DNA of 64,000 nucleotides from Peristeroidobacter agariperforans. GTDB taxonomy: Bacteria; Pseudomonadota; Gammaproteobacteria; Steroidobacterales; Steroidobacteraceae. The DNA lies in contig NZ_RYFW01000002.1 of the NCBI RefSeq assembly GCF_004138335.1, positions 1,035,501 through 1,099,500 on the forward strand, written 5' to 3'. The notes below the pieces were generated by a model that was not told the DNA's origin, did not search any database, and saw only the letters and a program-made list of their open reading frames with translations. How positions within the stretch are numbered: the stretch's first letter is position 1; every line of letters starts with the position of its first letter. Both the position numbers and the translations under genes were made by a program. Below are positions 7,915 to 16,788 of the stretch, piece by piece.

Positions 7915-10900
7915 TCAACGGGCGGCCTGTGGCTCGTCGTGCGCGGGCATCGCCAGCCAGAAGGTTGCTCCAGTCTCTGGGTTGTTCTCCGCCCAGAGTC
8001 TGCCGTCATGCGCTTCGATGATAGTGCGAGAAATGGCCAATCCCATTCCCATTCCGGTGGGTTTGGTCGTGAAGAAGGGCTCGAAGAGCTTCTTCATTGC
8101 TTCAGCCGGAACTCCAGGGCCAGCGTCCGCGACGCCGATTTCGATCCACCCCTGGGCGTTGGTGCGAGCATGCAGGACTACACGCCGGCGCGCGTTCTCG
8201 AGGTCGTCGACTGCGTCCATCGCGTTAATGAGCAGGTTGATCAGAACCTGGGACAAATGCACTCTGTCGCCCTGGACGAACATAGACCCGTAGCCGAGGT
8301 TCGTCTGCAACGATATACCTCGCCGGACGATGTCGCCGTGAACCAATGAGGTGACATCTTTCAGCAAGTCCTCCACCGACAATCGTGCCAGTGCCATCGG
8401 CTGACGCTTCAGCATCTTGCCCAATCGATCGATCACTCCCGCTGCACGCTGAGCGTCGCGTACTATCTCTCCGAGAATTTCTGGTAACTCCGCGAAATCG
8501 GGCTCGGAAGCACGCACCAGCATCTGCGCGGCCTGGGCATCGGTCAGGATCGCAGTCAGAGGCTGGCGAAGCTCGTGAGCCAGGCCGGACGCGAGCTCTC
8601 CAAGCGCCGTGACTCGACCGGCATGAGCGAGGTTGCGCCGTAGCTCCACCAACTCCTCGCGCACCAATTCGATTCGCGCGCTCTTCTCCGTCACATCTTC
8701 GATTGCGAGCAGGATGAGCTCGACGCGATCGGCGTCTCCAGCAATTTTCCGTGCGCTGAGTGACAGGATGCGACGGCCGTCCCGGCCGTGTGGCATGACG
8801 ACCTCGAAGTCGGTGAATGCCGGCCCGTCAGTGAGGATGGCGGCCAGGCGCTGGTTCAGCGTCGTATCCCCCAGTGCGATGCCAACTACATCGAGCGACG
8901 CGCCTTTCATATCCTCGACCCGTACGCCGAATTGCGTGGCGAAGGCCCTGTTGGCACGCATGACATTCAGGTCGCGATCGAGGACGACGAGCGGTTGGCG
9001 GACTGTCTCCACAATGCTCTCTGCCAATGCGTGCGCCCGGTCGGACACCTGCTGTGCGCTCTCGAGCTGCATGTTGAGAACGGCGAGCTGGCGATTGCGC
9101 TCCCGCAGCTCGTCGTTGGTGGTAATGAGTTCTTCGTTCGCGGATTGCAGTTCCTCTTTCGAGGTTTCCAGCTCTTCGTTGGTGCTCTGGAACTCCTCGT
9201 TCGCTGAAAGTACTTCCTCATGCGCCGACTTCAATTCTTCCCTGGCCGCCTCGTGCTGCTCCATCGTCGCCTGCAGGAACTCACGAAGCTCCAGGTTCTC
9301 GCGCTCGAGGTTGGCGAGGTGCTTGTCCTTCTCCGATTCCGTAAGCGATGTCGTGCCGGTCAGTCGCTCTCGCCGGCCAACAGTCCGGAAGGATTCGCTT
9401 TCCAGCAGGATCAGATAGCAGGCGACAGCGCCTGCTTGCCGCAGCGGAATCACCTCGAGATCCACTGCTCCGGCACCGTCTATGGTCAAGCCCGCTCGGC
9501 GGACGACCTTGCCGCTCGCGCGAGCCTCCTCGACCGCGGGCGGAACGGTCAGCAGCAGTTCCGGGCGGGCGATTCTCAGCAGGTTCAGGCTGGGAGGCCC
9601 GCTTGCAGGCGCCAGGAAAGGCGCGGTCTCGCCGCGGAACTGCAAAATGTTGAGTGCATCGTCGACGACGATGCCGGCGGGCGAGTAGCGAGCAAGCAGC
9701 AGGCGGTCGGCATGGCGCACGGCCGACTCCGTCTCCATGAGCAACTGTTCCGGGTGCTGCGACGCGGATATCGAACCGTGAACGCTGGGAAGCGCGCGAT
9801 CGGAGGCCGCGAAGCTCGCTATCGGCCCAGGCTTGTACAGACGATGCTGCTTGTCGACCGCCTCGAATAGCTCTGCCCCCTGCCCGATACTCTCCGACGG
9901 ACCGAGCAGCAGAAAGCCATTGGGCCGCAGAGCATATCGAAAGGTCTGCATGATGCGGCCCTGGACCGCGGCCCCGAGATAGATCAGCACGTTGCGGCAG
10001 CTCACCAGGTCGAGTCGTGAGAACGGCGGGTCTCGCGTGATGTCGTGTCGGGCAAATACACACAAATCACGGATGGATCGGGCGATGACGTAGTGGGAAT
10101 TCTGCCGAACGAAATAGCGACGGAGTCGGTCTGCGGAAACATCCTGCGCGATGGAGTCGAAGTACGCGCCGACACGGCATTTTTCGAGCGCGGCTTCGCT
10201 AATATCGGTTCCGAAGATCTGAATCCCTGCCGGAGGCGGCAAGTCGCCCAGATATTCCAGCAGGGCGATGGCAATCGAATAGACCTCCTCGCCGGTCGCG
10301 CAACCCGGCACCCAGATCCGAATCGGCTCTTTTGGCGAACGCCCGTTGAGGAGGCTCGGGAATACGTGTTCGATCAGTGCGCTGAAGGTGGCTGGATCGC
10401 GAAAGAACGAAGTCACACGGATCAAGAAGTCCTGGTAGAGCGCCGCGGCCTCTCGGGGATCGTTCTCCAGGAACGCGGTGTATTCCGTCAGCGTCTCAAT
10501 GCGCTGCACTGCCATCCGCCGCACCAGCCTCCGGCGCAAGGTGCTGGGCTTGTACCCACTAAAATCGACTCCGTGACTGAGCCGCAGCCGACGGAAGATA
10601 CGACGCAGTAGCTGCCCCTCGGTCGCGCCGTCGCCTTCTTCGCTATCTGTACCAGCGATCACAGCCTCGGCAACGTCAGCAGGTCTGAGATAGGAGTGCG
10701 AGAGACGCAGCAACTCACGGGCAATCTCTGCAGCCGGGAGCACGAAGTCGACACAGCCGGTCTCAACGGCGGAGCGGGGCATCGCTGACACTCGTGCGGT
10801 GTTGGGGTCCTGCGCGAAGGTGATGCCGCCCGCGTGTTTTATGGCTTGCGTGCCAGCCGCCCCATCGGAGTCGGCACCAGAGAGAACAATGCCGACCGCG

Positions 10901-11250
10901 GATTCTCCGCAGTTGTCTGCGAGCGAGCGAAACAGGGCATCGATCGGCATGTGCATTCCAGTCGCCGCGCGAGGCGAGAGCCGCAGCACACGCGCGTCAA
11001 CCGTCAGAGTGGCATTGGGCGGAATGACATACACATGATCGGGTGCGATAGGCATACCGTCCCGGGCTTCGATGACGGGCAGCGTCGTGCGCCGTCCCAG
11101 AATCTCCGCCAGAAGACTGTCCCGCGCGCGGTCCAGATGCTGGACAACGATGATGGCCACGCCCGGCTGTAAAGGCAGGCCTCCAAGAATCTCGGAAACT
11201 GCCTCCAACCCGCCTGCGGAGGCGCCCACGCCGACGATCGCTGATTTCAT
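7915..11250 (-). CDS. CheB-CheR-PAS-histidine kinase fusion protein
   Basis: This 1111-residue cytoplasmic signalling protein contains, in order: a CheB-type methylesterase domain (S11 in GASAGG, H38 in VVQHLD, D129 in SGADSDG); a CheR-type methyltransferase domain (about 215-480, with VPGCATGEEVYSIA); a long coiled coil rich in SANEE/STNEELETSKEE repeats; a PAS domain; and a histidine kinase (H892 in LAHELRQPLT, N-box LINLLINAMDA, G-boxes DAGPGVP and GMGMGLAIS). There are no transmembrane segments and no receiver domain. GAGGG lies 6 bp before the ATG at 11250, which was preferred over a start 11 codons upstream. Such proteins are known in many Proteobacteria, but their methylation targets are unclear. 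It is divergent from the exported amide-hydrolysis cluster. Confidence 0.92.
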   Translation of the reverse strand: MKSAIVGVGASAGGLEAVSEILGGLPLQPGVAIIVVQHLDRARDSLLAEILGRRTTLPVIEARDGMPIAPDHVYVIPPNATLTVDARVLRLSPRAATGMHMPIDALFRSLADNCGESAVGIVLSGADSDGAAGTQAIKHAGGITFAQDPNTARVSAMPRSAVETGCVDFVLPAAEIARELLRLSHSYLRPADVAEAVIAGTDSEEGDGATEGQLLRRIFRRLRLSHGVDFSGYKPSTLRRRLVRRMAVQRIETLTEYTAFLENDPREAAALYQDFLIRVTSFFRDPATFSALIEHVFPSLLNGRSPKEPIRIWVPGCATGEEVYSIAIALLEYLGDLPPPAGIQIFGTDISEAALEKCRVGAYFDSIAQDVSADRLRRYFVRQNSHYVIARSIRDLCVFARHDITRDPPFSRLDLVSCRNVLIYLGAAVQGRIMQTFRYALRPNGFLLLGPSESIGQGAELFEAVDKQHRLYKPGPIASFAASDRALPSVHGSISASQHPEQLLMETESAVRHADRLLLARYSPAGIVVDDALNILQFRGETAPFLAPASGPPSLNLLRIARPELLLTVPPAVEEARASGKVVRRAGLTIDGAGAVDLEVIPLRQAGAVACYLILLESESFRTVGRRERLTGTTSLTESEKDKHLANLERENLELREFLQATMEQHEAAREELKSAHEEVLSANEEFQSTNEELETSKEELQSANEELITTNDELRERNRQLAVLNMQLESAQQVSDRAHALAESIVETVRQPLVVLDRDLNVMRANRAFATQFGVRVEDMKGASLDVVGIALGDTTLNQRLAAILTDGPAFTDFEVVMPHGRDGRRILSLSARKIAGDADRVELILLAIEDVTEKSARIELVREELVELRRNLAHAGRVTALGELASGLAHELRQPLTAILTDAQAAQMLVRASEPDFAELPEILGEIVRDAQRAAGVIDRLGKMLKRQPMALARLSVEDLLKDVTSLVHGDIVRRGISLQTNLGYGSMFVQGDRVHLSQVLINLLINAMDAVDDLENARRRVVLHARTNAQGWIEIGVADAGPGVPAEAMKKLFEPFFTTKPTGMGMGLAISRTIIEAHDGRLWAENNPETGATFWLAMPAHDEPQAAR

Positions 11251-11564
11251 CTGGCCCTCGGGCGGGTCGTTGCGACGGCCCAAGAATCTTGACCGCTGGC
11301 GTTTCCTGGCTGCGACCGTTCTCGAATTGTCGACGGTCGCGACCGGAGTTTAGCGCACGGCGCGATCCTATCCCAAATTCTGCAAGGATCTTCTTCGACG
11401 AACCGACTCGATGCCCTGCCGATGGGGTGACTTGTGAAAACAAGTACGGCGGAGCCGTCGATCTCGCCCACAGCTGTCCGTAGTGCCCTCACTACGCATC
11501 TTATTGGTACCTACGCGATCCATACTCCGGCGTATCTCGACCGGTGCTCATCAAGGAAATGCAA
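11251..11564. promoter_or_regulatory. Divergent control region with two dyads
   Basis: This 314-bp gap separates the kinase fusion from the aspartase gene and must hold both promoters. It has two perfect inverted repeats, ACTTGT-gaaa-ACAAGT (11430-11445) and CGTAGTG-ccct-CACTACG (11479-11496), neither followed by a U-run. Both are candidate operators for the downstream cluster. No clear -35/-10 pair was found. No gene is supported here. Confidence 0.4.
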
Positions 11565-13067
11565 ATGACGCGGACAGCTCGGTTAACGACAGTCCTGGCG
11601 TGTTGTTGCCTGCCGCTGACATTAATTGCTGCCGATGCACAGAAGAAACAAGCGTCGCAGGGGACGCGCATGGAGCACGACCTGCTGGGCGACAAAGCAG
11701 TGCCGGCGAATGCCTACTACGGCGTGCAGACAGCTCGGGCACTCGAGAACTTCCAGATCTCCAACGTGCCGATGAACTTCTATCCCGAGTTCGTCGAAGC
11801 CTTCGCCATAGTGAAAGTCGCAGCCGCGCGTGCGAATACCAGCGTTGGCGCGATGAAGCCGGATCGGCTGGCGGCCATCGAGAAAGCGTACGAGGCCATC
11901 AAGGCGGGCCGCTATCACGATCAGTTTAAAGTCGATTGGTATCAGGGCGGCGCCGGCACGTCGGCGAACATGAACGCCAACGAAGTGATGGCGAACGTCG
12001 GCCTGGAACTGACGGGACGCAAGAAGGGCGAGTACCAGCACCTCGAGCCGCATGACGATCTCAATATGTCGCAGTCGACGAACGACTCGTATCCGACCGC
12101 GATCAAGGTGGCCTTCATCTTGCGCAACGCGAAGCTCATCGACGAGCTCCAAATGCTCGCGCAGTCGTTTCGCGCCAAGGGCAATCAGTGGCTGGAGATT
12201 CCGAAAATGGGGCGCACGGAACTACAGGACGCGGTACCGATGACCGTGGGTCAGGAGTTCCATGCGTTCGGCGCGTCGCTGGAAAGTGAGATCGAGCTGC
12301 TGAAGGACGCGGAGAAGTATCTGTATGCCGTGAATATGGGCGCGACCGCGATTGGTAGCGGCATCAACGTGCCGAAGGGCTACGCGGAGGCCACTGCGGC
12401 GGAGTTGGCCAAGCTCACCGGTAAGCCCATCGTGCCCGCTACGGACATGTTCGCGGCGACCTGGGATCAGCAGGGATTCGTCGTGTACTCGGGCGCGCTC
12501 AAGAGCGTGGCGATCAAGCTGTCGAAGATCTCGAGCGACCTGATCCTGCTGGCTTCCGGCCCGCGAGCCGGACTGAGCGAGATCGATCTGCCGGCGATTC
12601 AGCCGGGCTCGTCGATCATGCCGGGCAAGGTCAACCCGGTGATTCCCGAGCTCATCAATGTCATCGCGTTTCGTGTGATCGGGAATGATGCGGGTGTAGC
12701 GATGGCCGCTCACTCGGGCCAATTGCAGCTCAACGCCTACGAGCCGCTGGTGGGACTGGCGGTGATGGAATCGCAGCACTTGCTGTTCAAGGGCGCCGTC
12801 GCGTTGCGAACCAAGTGCGTCGACAATATTACAGTCAATGAAGAGGTTCTGAGTCGCTACATGGAGGAGACGGTGGGCATCGTCACCGCGCTGAATCCCG
12901 TAATCGGCTACGAGAAGGCGACGGAGCTCGCGAACGAAGCCTATCGAACCAACAAAGGCCTGTTGGAAATCATCCGCGAGAAGAAGGTGCTGACCGAGGA
13001 GCAGATCAAGGATCTGCTCGATCCGGTCAAGCTGGCGAATCTCGACAAGAGTAAATATCCGCGCTGA
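11565..13067 (+). CDS. aspA: Aspartate ammonia-lyase with a Sec signal peptide (exported aspartase)
   Basis: The 500-residue enzyme converts aspartate to fumarate and ammonia. After an N-terminal extension of about 34 residues it aligns closely with E. coli AspA: EHDLLGDKAVPANAYYGVQT, YQGGAGTSANMNANEVMANV, STNDSYPTAIK, KMGRTELQDAVPMTVGQEF and the catalytic-serine loop GSSIMPGKVNPV. The extension is a clear Sec signal: MTRTAR, a hydrophobic core LTTVLACCCLPLTLIA, then ADAQ. Aspartases are normally cytoplasmic, so a periplasmic location is unusual. AAGGA sits 7 bp before ATG 11565; ATG 11559 is too close to it. The asparaginase gene follows after 30 bp. Confidence 0.9.
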   Translation: MTRTARLTTVLACCCLPLTLIAADAQKKQASQGTRMEHDLLGDKAVPANAYYGVQTARALENFQISNVPMNFYPEFVEAFAIVKVAAARANTSVGAMKPDRLAAIEKAYEAIKAGRYHDQFKVDWYQGGAGTSANMNANEVMANVGLELTGRKKGEYQHLEPHDDLNMSQSTNDSYPTAIKVAFILRNAKLIDELQMLAQSFRAKGNQWLEIPKMGRTELQDAVPMTVGQEFHAFGASLESEIELLKDAEKYLYAVNMGATAIGSGINVPKGYAEATAAELAKLTGKPIVPATDMFAATWDQQGFVVYSGALKSVAIKLSKISSDLILLASGPRAGLSEIDLPAIQPGSSIMPGKVNPVIPELINVIAFRVIGNDAGVAMAAHSGQLQLNAYEPLVGLAVMESQHLLFKGAVALRTKCVDNITVNEEVLSRYMEETVGIVTALNPVIGYEKATELANEAYRTNKGLLEIIREKKVLTEEQIKDLLDPVKLANLDKSKYPR

Positions 13068-13097
13068 CTCGACAGTGTCGAGGAAGGAGAAGATGGT

Positions 13098-14171
13098 ATG
13101 AATGCGCCTCTCAAATCCTGGGCAGCAGCGCTGGTCGCGTTGTCGCTCAGTTCGGTCGGCTGGTCTGCCTCTGCGGACCAGCAGAAGCCGAAAGTGACGA
13201 TTCTGGCAACGGGCGGAACCATCGCCGGAGCTGCGGCGACTGGAACCGAATCCGGCTACAAATCGGGCGCTGTCACCATCGACGCGATGCTCGCGGCGGT
13301 GCCCGGCATCGACAAGGTCGCGACCGTGAAGGGCGAGCAGGTCGCCAATGTGGGCTCCCAGGATATGTCGTTCGACGTCCTGCTCAAGCTCGCCAAGCGT
13401 ATCAACGAGATCGCGCCGGGCACCGATGTCAATGGCATCGTAATCACGCACGGCACCGATACGATGGAAGAGTCGGCCTATTTTCTCAACCTCACCGTGA
13501 AGACCGACAAACCGGTCGTGATGGTCGGCTCGATGCGGCCGTCGACAGCAGTGAGCGCCGACGGTCCGCTCAACTTGTATAACGCCGTGGGAGTCGCCGC
13601 CGATCCGAGGGCGAAGGGGCGCGGCGTGATGGTCGTCATGAACGATCAGATTCACGCCGCGCATTCCCTGACGAAGACCAGCACGACAGCGGTTGAAACA
13701 TTCATGTCCCCCGGGCGAGGTCTGATCGGCGTCGCGAGCTACGGCAAGAATGATTTCTACAGCTCACCGACCTGGAAGCATACGACGCAAAGCGACTTCG
13801 ACATCAGCAAGGTCACGAAGCTGCCGCGCGTCGATGTGGTCTTTGCGGACGTCGACATGCCGGCGGATCTGATCGATGCCTCCGTCGCCGCTGGCGCAAA
13901 AGGAATCGTCATCGCCGGCGTCGGCAATGGCAACATGAACAAGGCATCGGTCGATGCCGCTGCCAAGGCTGCCAAAAGTGGCGTCGTCGTGGTTCGCAGC
14001 AGTCGCGTGCCGACCGGTCTAGTCGGCCGCAATGTCGAGCTCGACGACGACAAGCTCGGCTTCGTGGCGTCCTACGAGCTGAATCCACAGAAGGCGAGGA
14101 TCCTGCTGGCGCTAGCGCTGCTTCAGGAGCGCTCGCTCACGGACATCCAGAATCTATACGACCTCTATTGA
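13098..14171 (+). CDS. ansB: Type II L-asparaginase, exported
   Basis: The 357-residue protein hydrolyses asparagine (and often glutamine) to aspartate and ammonia in the periplasm. It has a signal peptide (about 1-27, WAAALVALSLSSVGWSASA) and the two asparaginase signatures: ILATGGTIAG with nucleophile T41, and VITHGTDTMEESAYF with the second catalytic Thr-Asp pair. SMRPSTAVSADGP is the usual third conserved block. AAGGAG lies 8 bp before the ATG. Its product aspartate is the substrate of the exported aspartase encoded just upstream, which argues for one pathway in one compartment. Confidence 0.95.
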   Translation: MNAPLKSWAAALVALSLSSVGWSASADQQKPKVTILATGGTIAGAAATGTESGYKSGAVTIDAMLAAVPGIDKVATVKGEQVANVGSQDMSFDVLLKLAKRINEIAPGTDVNGIVITHGTDTMEESAYFLNLTVKTDKPVVMVGSMRPSTAVSADGPLNLYNAVGVAADPRAKGRGVMVVMNDQIHAAHSLTKTSTTAVETFMSPGRGLIGVASYGKNDFYSSPTWKHTTQSDFDISKVTKLPRVDVVFADVDMPADLIDASVAAGAKGIVIAGVGNGNMNKASVDAAAKAAKSGVVVVRSSRVPTGLVGRNVELDDDKLGFVASYELNPQKARILLALALLQERSLTDIQNLYDLY

Positions 14172-14181
14172 TAGAGGGAGT

Positions 14182-15453
14182 ATGCGAGTCCGCGCTCGCT
14201 GGGCATCATGCTTACTTCTCTTGGTCGCGGCGTATGCCGCGGCCGCGGAAGAGCAGGATCAAACATCGGAGCGGTACCGTACTCTCGACGCGGCGGAGGC
14301 GGACGACCCCGGCCCCCGCCGCAAGCTCGTCAACTGGAACGAGTATGAGGGACCGTACTTCACGATGCGTCTGGGCGGCGGCCTGCTCTACGATTACGTT
14401 GCTTACTCGCAGGACGACGACAGCAAAGAGCAGATGACGTTGCGGCCGACCGGTCAGCTGCGTGACTTTCGGGTGCTGCTCAAAGGACGATTCCCGACAT
14501 TGCCACGGCTGAGTTATACGCTCGGCTACATGTACGACGCCGGCATCGAAGAGTGGCGTTTTCGACAGACCGGTCTGATGCTCGACGCGCCCGAGCTGGG
14601 CGGCAATCTGTTCATCGGTCGCACCAAGGAAGGCTTCTCGACCAACAAGGCCATGGTCGGCTATCACGGCTGGGCGAACGAACGCTCGGCCGCGAACGAC
14701 GCGTTTCTGCCGATTCTCGCGGATGGGGTGAAGTGGACCGGTTGGGCGGCCGGCGGCAAGTTTGTCTACAACCTGGGCTGGTTCAAAGACACGCGCTCGG
14801 AGAACGAGTCGTTCAATCGTAACGACAATCAGTTCGCAGCGCGCGGTGTGTGGCTGCCGTTGGGCGGCGGTCAGGAGTCGCCAAAGCTGTTGCACCTCGC
14901 GCTGGAATATCGCTACGGCGAAGCCGACGACGGCACATTGCGCTATCGCTCCAAACCGGAATCGTTCCCCGCGCAGTCGTACGCGATCGATAGCGGCGTC
15001 TTCGCGGCTCATCATTCGAACATGTACGGCGTGGAGACGTACTACCGCGACGGCCCGTGGACGTTCGGCATGGAGTATTTCTTCAATCAGGTATCGGCGC
15101 CGGCGTCGGGCGATCCGCTCTTCCATGGAGGGGAGGTGTTCGCGGCCTGGCTGCTGACCGGGGAGACGCGGCCCTACAGCGCCCGCGGCGCCTTGTTTCA
15201 AGCCGTCTCGCCGGCGCGCACGGTGTTCGAGGGCGGCCCCGGCGCCTGGGAGTTCGTGCTGCGATATTCCTATGCCGATCTGAATGAAGAGTCGATTCGC
15301 GGCGGCCGGTTTCGTCGCATCACACCAATGGTCAACTGGCATCTCTCCGACCACGTGCGACTGGAGCTTGCCTATGGCTATGGCGTGCTCGATCGTTTCG
15401 GCCTGCAAGGCGCAACACATTTCTTCCAGACGCGCCTGCAGTTGCAGATGTGA
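14182..15453 (+). CDS. OprO/OprP-like outer-membrane porin
   Basis: A 423-residue protein with a signal peptide ending near AAAAEE and a polar linker, followed by a beta-barrel with regularly alternating strands and aromatic girdles (GPYFTMRLGGGLLYDYVAY, LGYMYDAGIEEWRFRQTGLM). IGRTKEGFSTNKAMVGYHGW is the strand/loop pattern of the phosphate-selective porin O/P family, whose members also carry other anions. It ends HFFQTRLQLQM rather than in Phe. GAGGGAG precedes the ATG, and only 10 bp separate it from the asparaginase stop. Its place between amidase genes suggests import of amides or acidic amino acids; the substrate is inference. Confidence 0.8.
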   Translation: MRVRARWASCLLLLVAAYAAAAEEQDQTSERYRTLDAAEADDPGPRRKLVNWNEYEGPYFTMRLGGGLLYDYVAYSQDDDSKEQMTLRPTGQLRDFRVLLKGRFPTLPRLSYTLGYMYDAGIEEWRFRQTGLMLDAPELGGNLFIGRTKEGFSTNKAMVGYHGWANERSAANDAFLPILADGVKWTGWAAGGKFVYNLGWFKDTRSENESFNRNDNQFAARGVWLPLGGGQESPKLLHLALEYRYGEADDGTLRYRSKPESFPAQSYAIDSGVFAAHHSNMYGVETYYRDGPWTFGMEYFFNQVSAPASGDPLFHGGEVFAAWLLTGETRPYSARGALFQAVSPARTVFEGGPGAWEFVLRYSYADLNEESIRGGRFRRITPMVNWHLSDHVRLELAYGYGVLDRFGLQGATHFFQTRLQLQM

Positions 15454-15590
15454 TCTAGGGCACGCCGCCCTTCACCTAGAGCCAGTGTCGGCATGTCACA
15501 GACGCGACTAGCTTGTATCTCGCGTCGCGCGGCGTCCTTGGCGCGCAACTGTTCAATCCAAGTGGCAGGGGCCATGCGCGGAGGCGAGAT

Positions 15591-16787
15591 ATGCGAACGT
15601 TGCTGCTCGGAATCACGGGTCTATTTTGCTCGGCTGCGGCGCTGTCAGAGGAGGACACGAACACGACCATGGACATCTATGGTTTTGCGATGCTCGATAC
15701 CGGCTATCAGAGCAAACAGAACGATCCCGACTGGTTCGACGTCGTGCGGCCGACCAAGCTGCCGTCGTTCGAAGATGAGTTCGGCGCGGACGGCCACTGG
15801 TTCGCCGGTGTGCGCCAGAGCCGCTTCGGAGTCAAAACCAGCACCCCGACCGGGCTCGGCGATTTGAAAACCCAGTTCGAGTTCGAGCTGTTCGGCACCG
15901 GCGTCGATGCCGGGCAAACGACGTTCCGCTTGCGTCATGCCTACGGCGAGTTGGGCCAGTTTGGCGCCGGCCAGACGTGGAGTCCGTTCATGGACATCGA
16001 CGTGTTTCCCAACTCGATCGAGTACTGGGGACCGAACGGCATGGTGTTCTTCCGCAATGTCCAGGTGCGCTGGATGCCGATCAAAGGCGACTACACACGG
16101 CTCACGTTCGCGCTCGAACGTCCCGGTGCATCGGCCGACCAGGGCGAATATGCCGACCGCATCGAGCTCGAGAACATCGCGCCGCATTTTCCGTATCCGG
16201 ATGTCTCCGGCGAGTTTCGAATGGGCAGCGAGGATTGGGGCTATGTCGAGATCGCGGGCATCGTCCGTTACATCGAATGGGAGGATCAGCTGGCGGATGC
16301 CTTCGATCTGTCCGGCGACGAGATGGGCTGGGGCGTCAACCTCAGCTCGAATCTCAAGCTCGGTAACAGCACCGTGCGCCTGCAGGTCGTGTACGGCGAG
16401 GGCATTCAGAACTATATGAACGACGCGCCGGAGGACGTGGGCATCCGCAATAACTTCAGCGATCCACGCCGGCCCATTGTGGGCGAAGCGCTGCCGCTGC
16501 TCGGTGTGGTCGCCTTCATCGATATCAACTGGAGCGACAGTATGTCGACCTCGATCGGCTACTCGATGGTCGATATCGACAACTCCGACGGCCAGAGCGA
16601 CAACGCATTCAAACATGGCGACTACGCGCTGGCGAATATCCTGTTCACGCCGGTGAAGAATTTCATGTTCGGGCCCGAGATCCAGTACGGCCGCCGCGAG
16701 AACTTCCGCGACGGCTTCACCTCGGACGATGTGCGCGTGCAGGTCTCGTTCAAATACAGCTTCAGCAAGACTTTCGGAGGAGAGTGA
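15591..16787 (+). CDS. DcaP-like trimeric outer-membrane porin
   Basis: The 398-residue precursor has a short signal peptide (MRTLLLGITGLFCSAAALSE) and a barrel whose start DIYGFAMLDTGY, QSRFGVKTSTPTGLGDLKT, FRLRHAYGELGQFGAGQTWS and FMDIDVFPNSIEYWGPNG match the DcaP family. DcaP of Acinetobacter takes up dicarboxylates and related anions. GGAGG stands 6 bp before ATG 15591; the longer open frame upstream lacks a signal. The stop is 1 bp from the glutaminase ATG, so translation is coupled. Dicarboxylate or acidic amino acid passage would suit the neighbouring aspartase and glutaminase. Confidence 0.8.
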   Translation: MRTLLLGITGLFCSAAALSEEDTNTTMDIYGFAMLDTGYQSKQNDPDWFDVVRPTKLPSFEDEFGADGHWFAGVRQSRFGVKTSTPTGLGDLKTQFEFELFGTGVDAGQTTFRLRHAYGELGQFGAGQTWSPFMDIDVFPNSIEYWGPNGMVFFRNVQVRWMPIKGDYTRLTFALERPGASADQGEYADRIELENIAPHFPYPDVSGEFRMGSEDWGYVEIAGIVRYIEWEDQLADAFDLSGDEMGWGVNLSSNLKLGNSTVRLQVVYGEGIQNYMNDAPEDVGIRNNFSDPRRPIVGEALPLLGVVAFIDINWSDSMSTSIGYSMVDIDNSDGQSDNAFKHGDYALANILFTPVKNFMFGPEIQYGRRENFRDGFTSDDVRVQVSFKYSFSKTFGGE

Positions 16788-16788
16788 C

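Noticed and set aside
12222-13664. A 480-codon minus-strand frame across the aspartase and asparaginase genes
   Set aside because: Same compositional shadow; both plus-strand genes have clear family signatures and ribosome sites.
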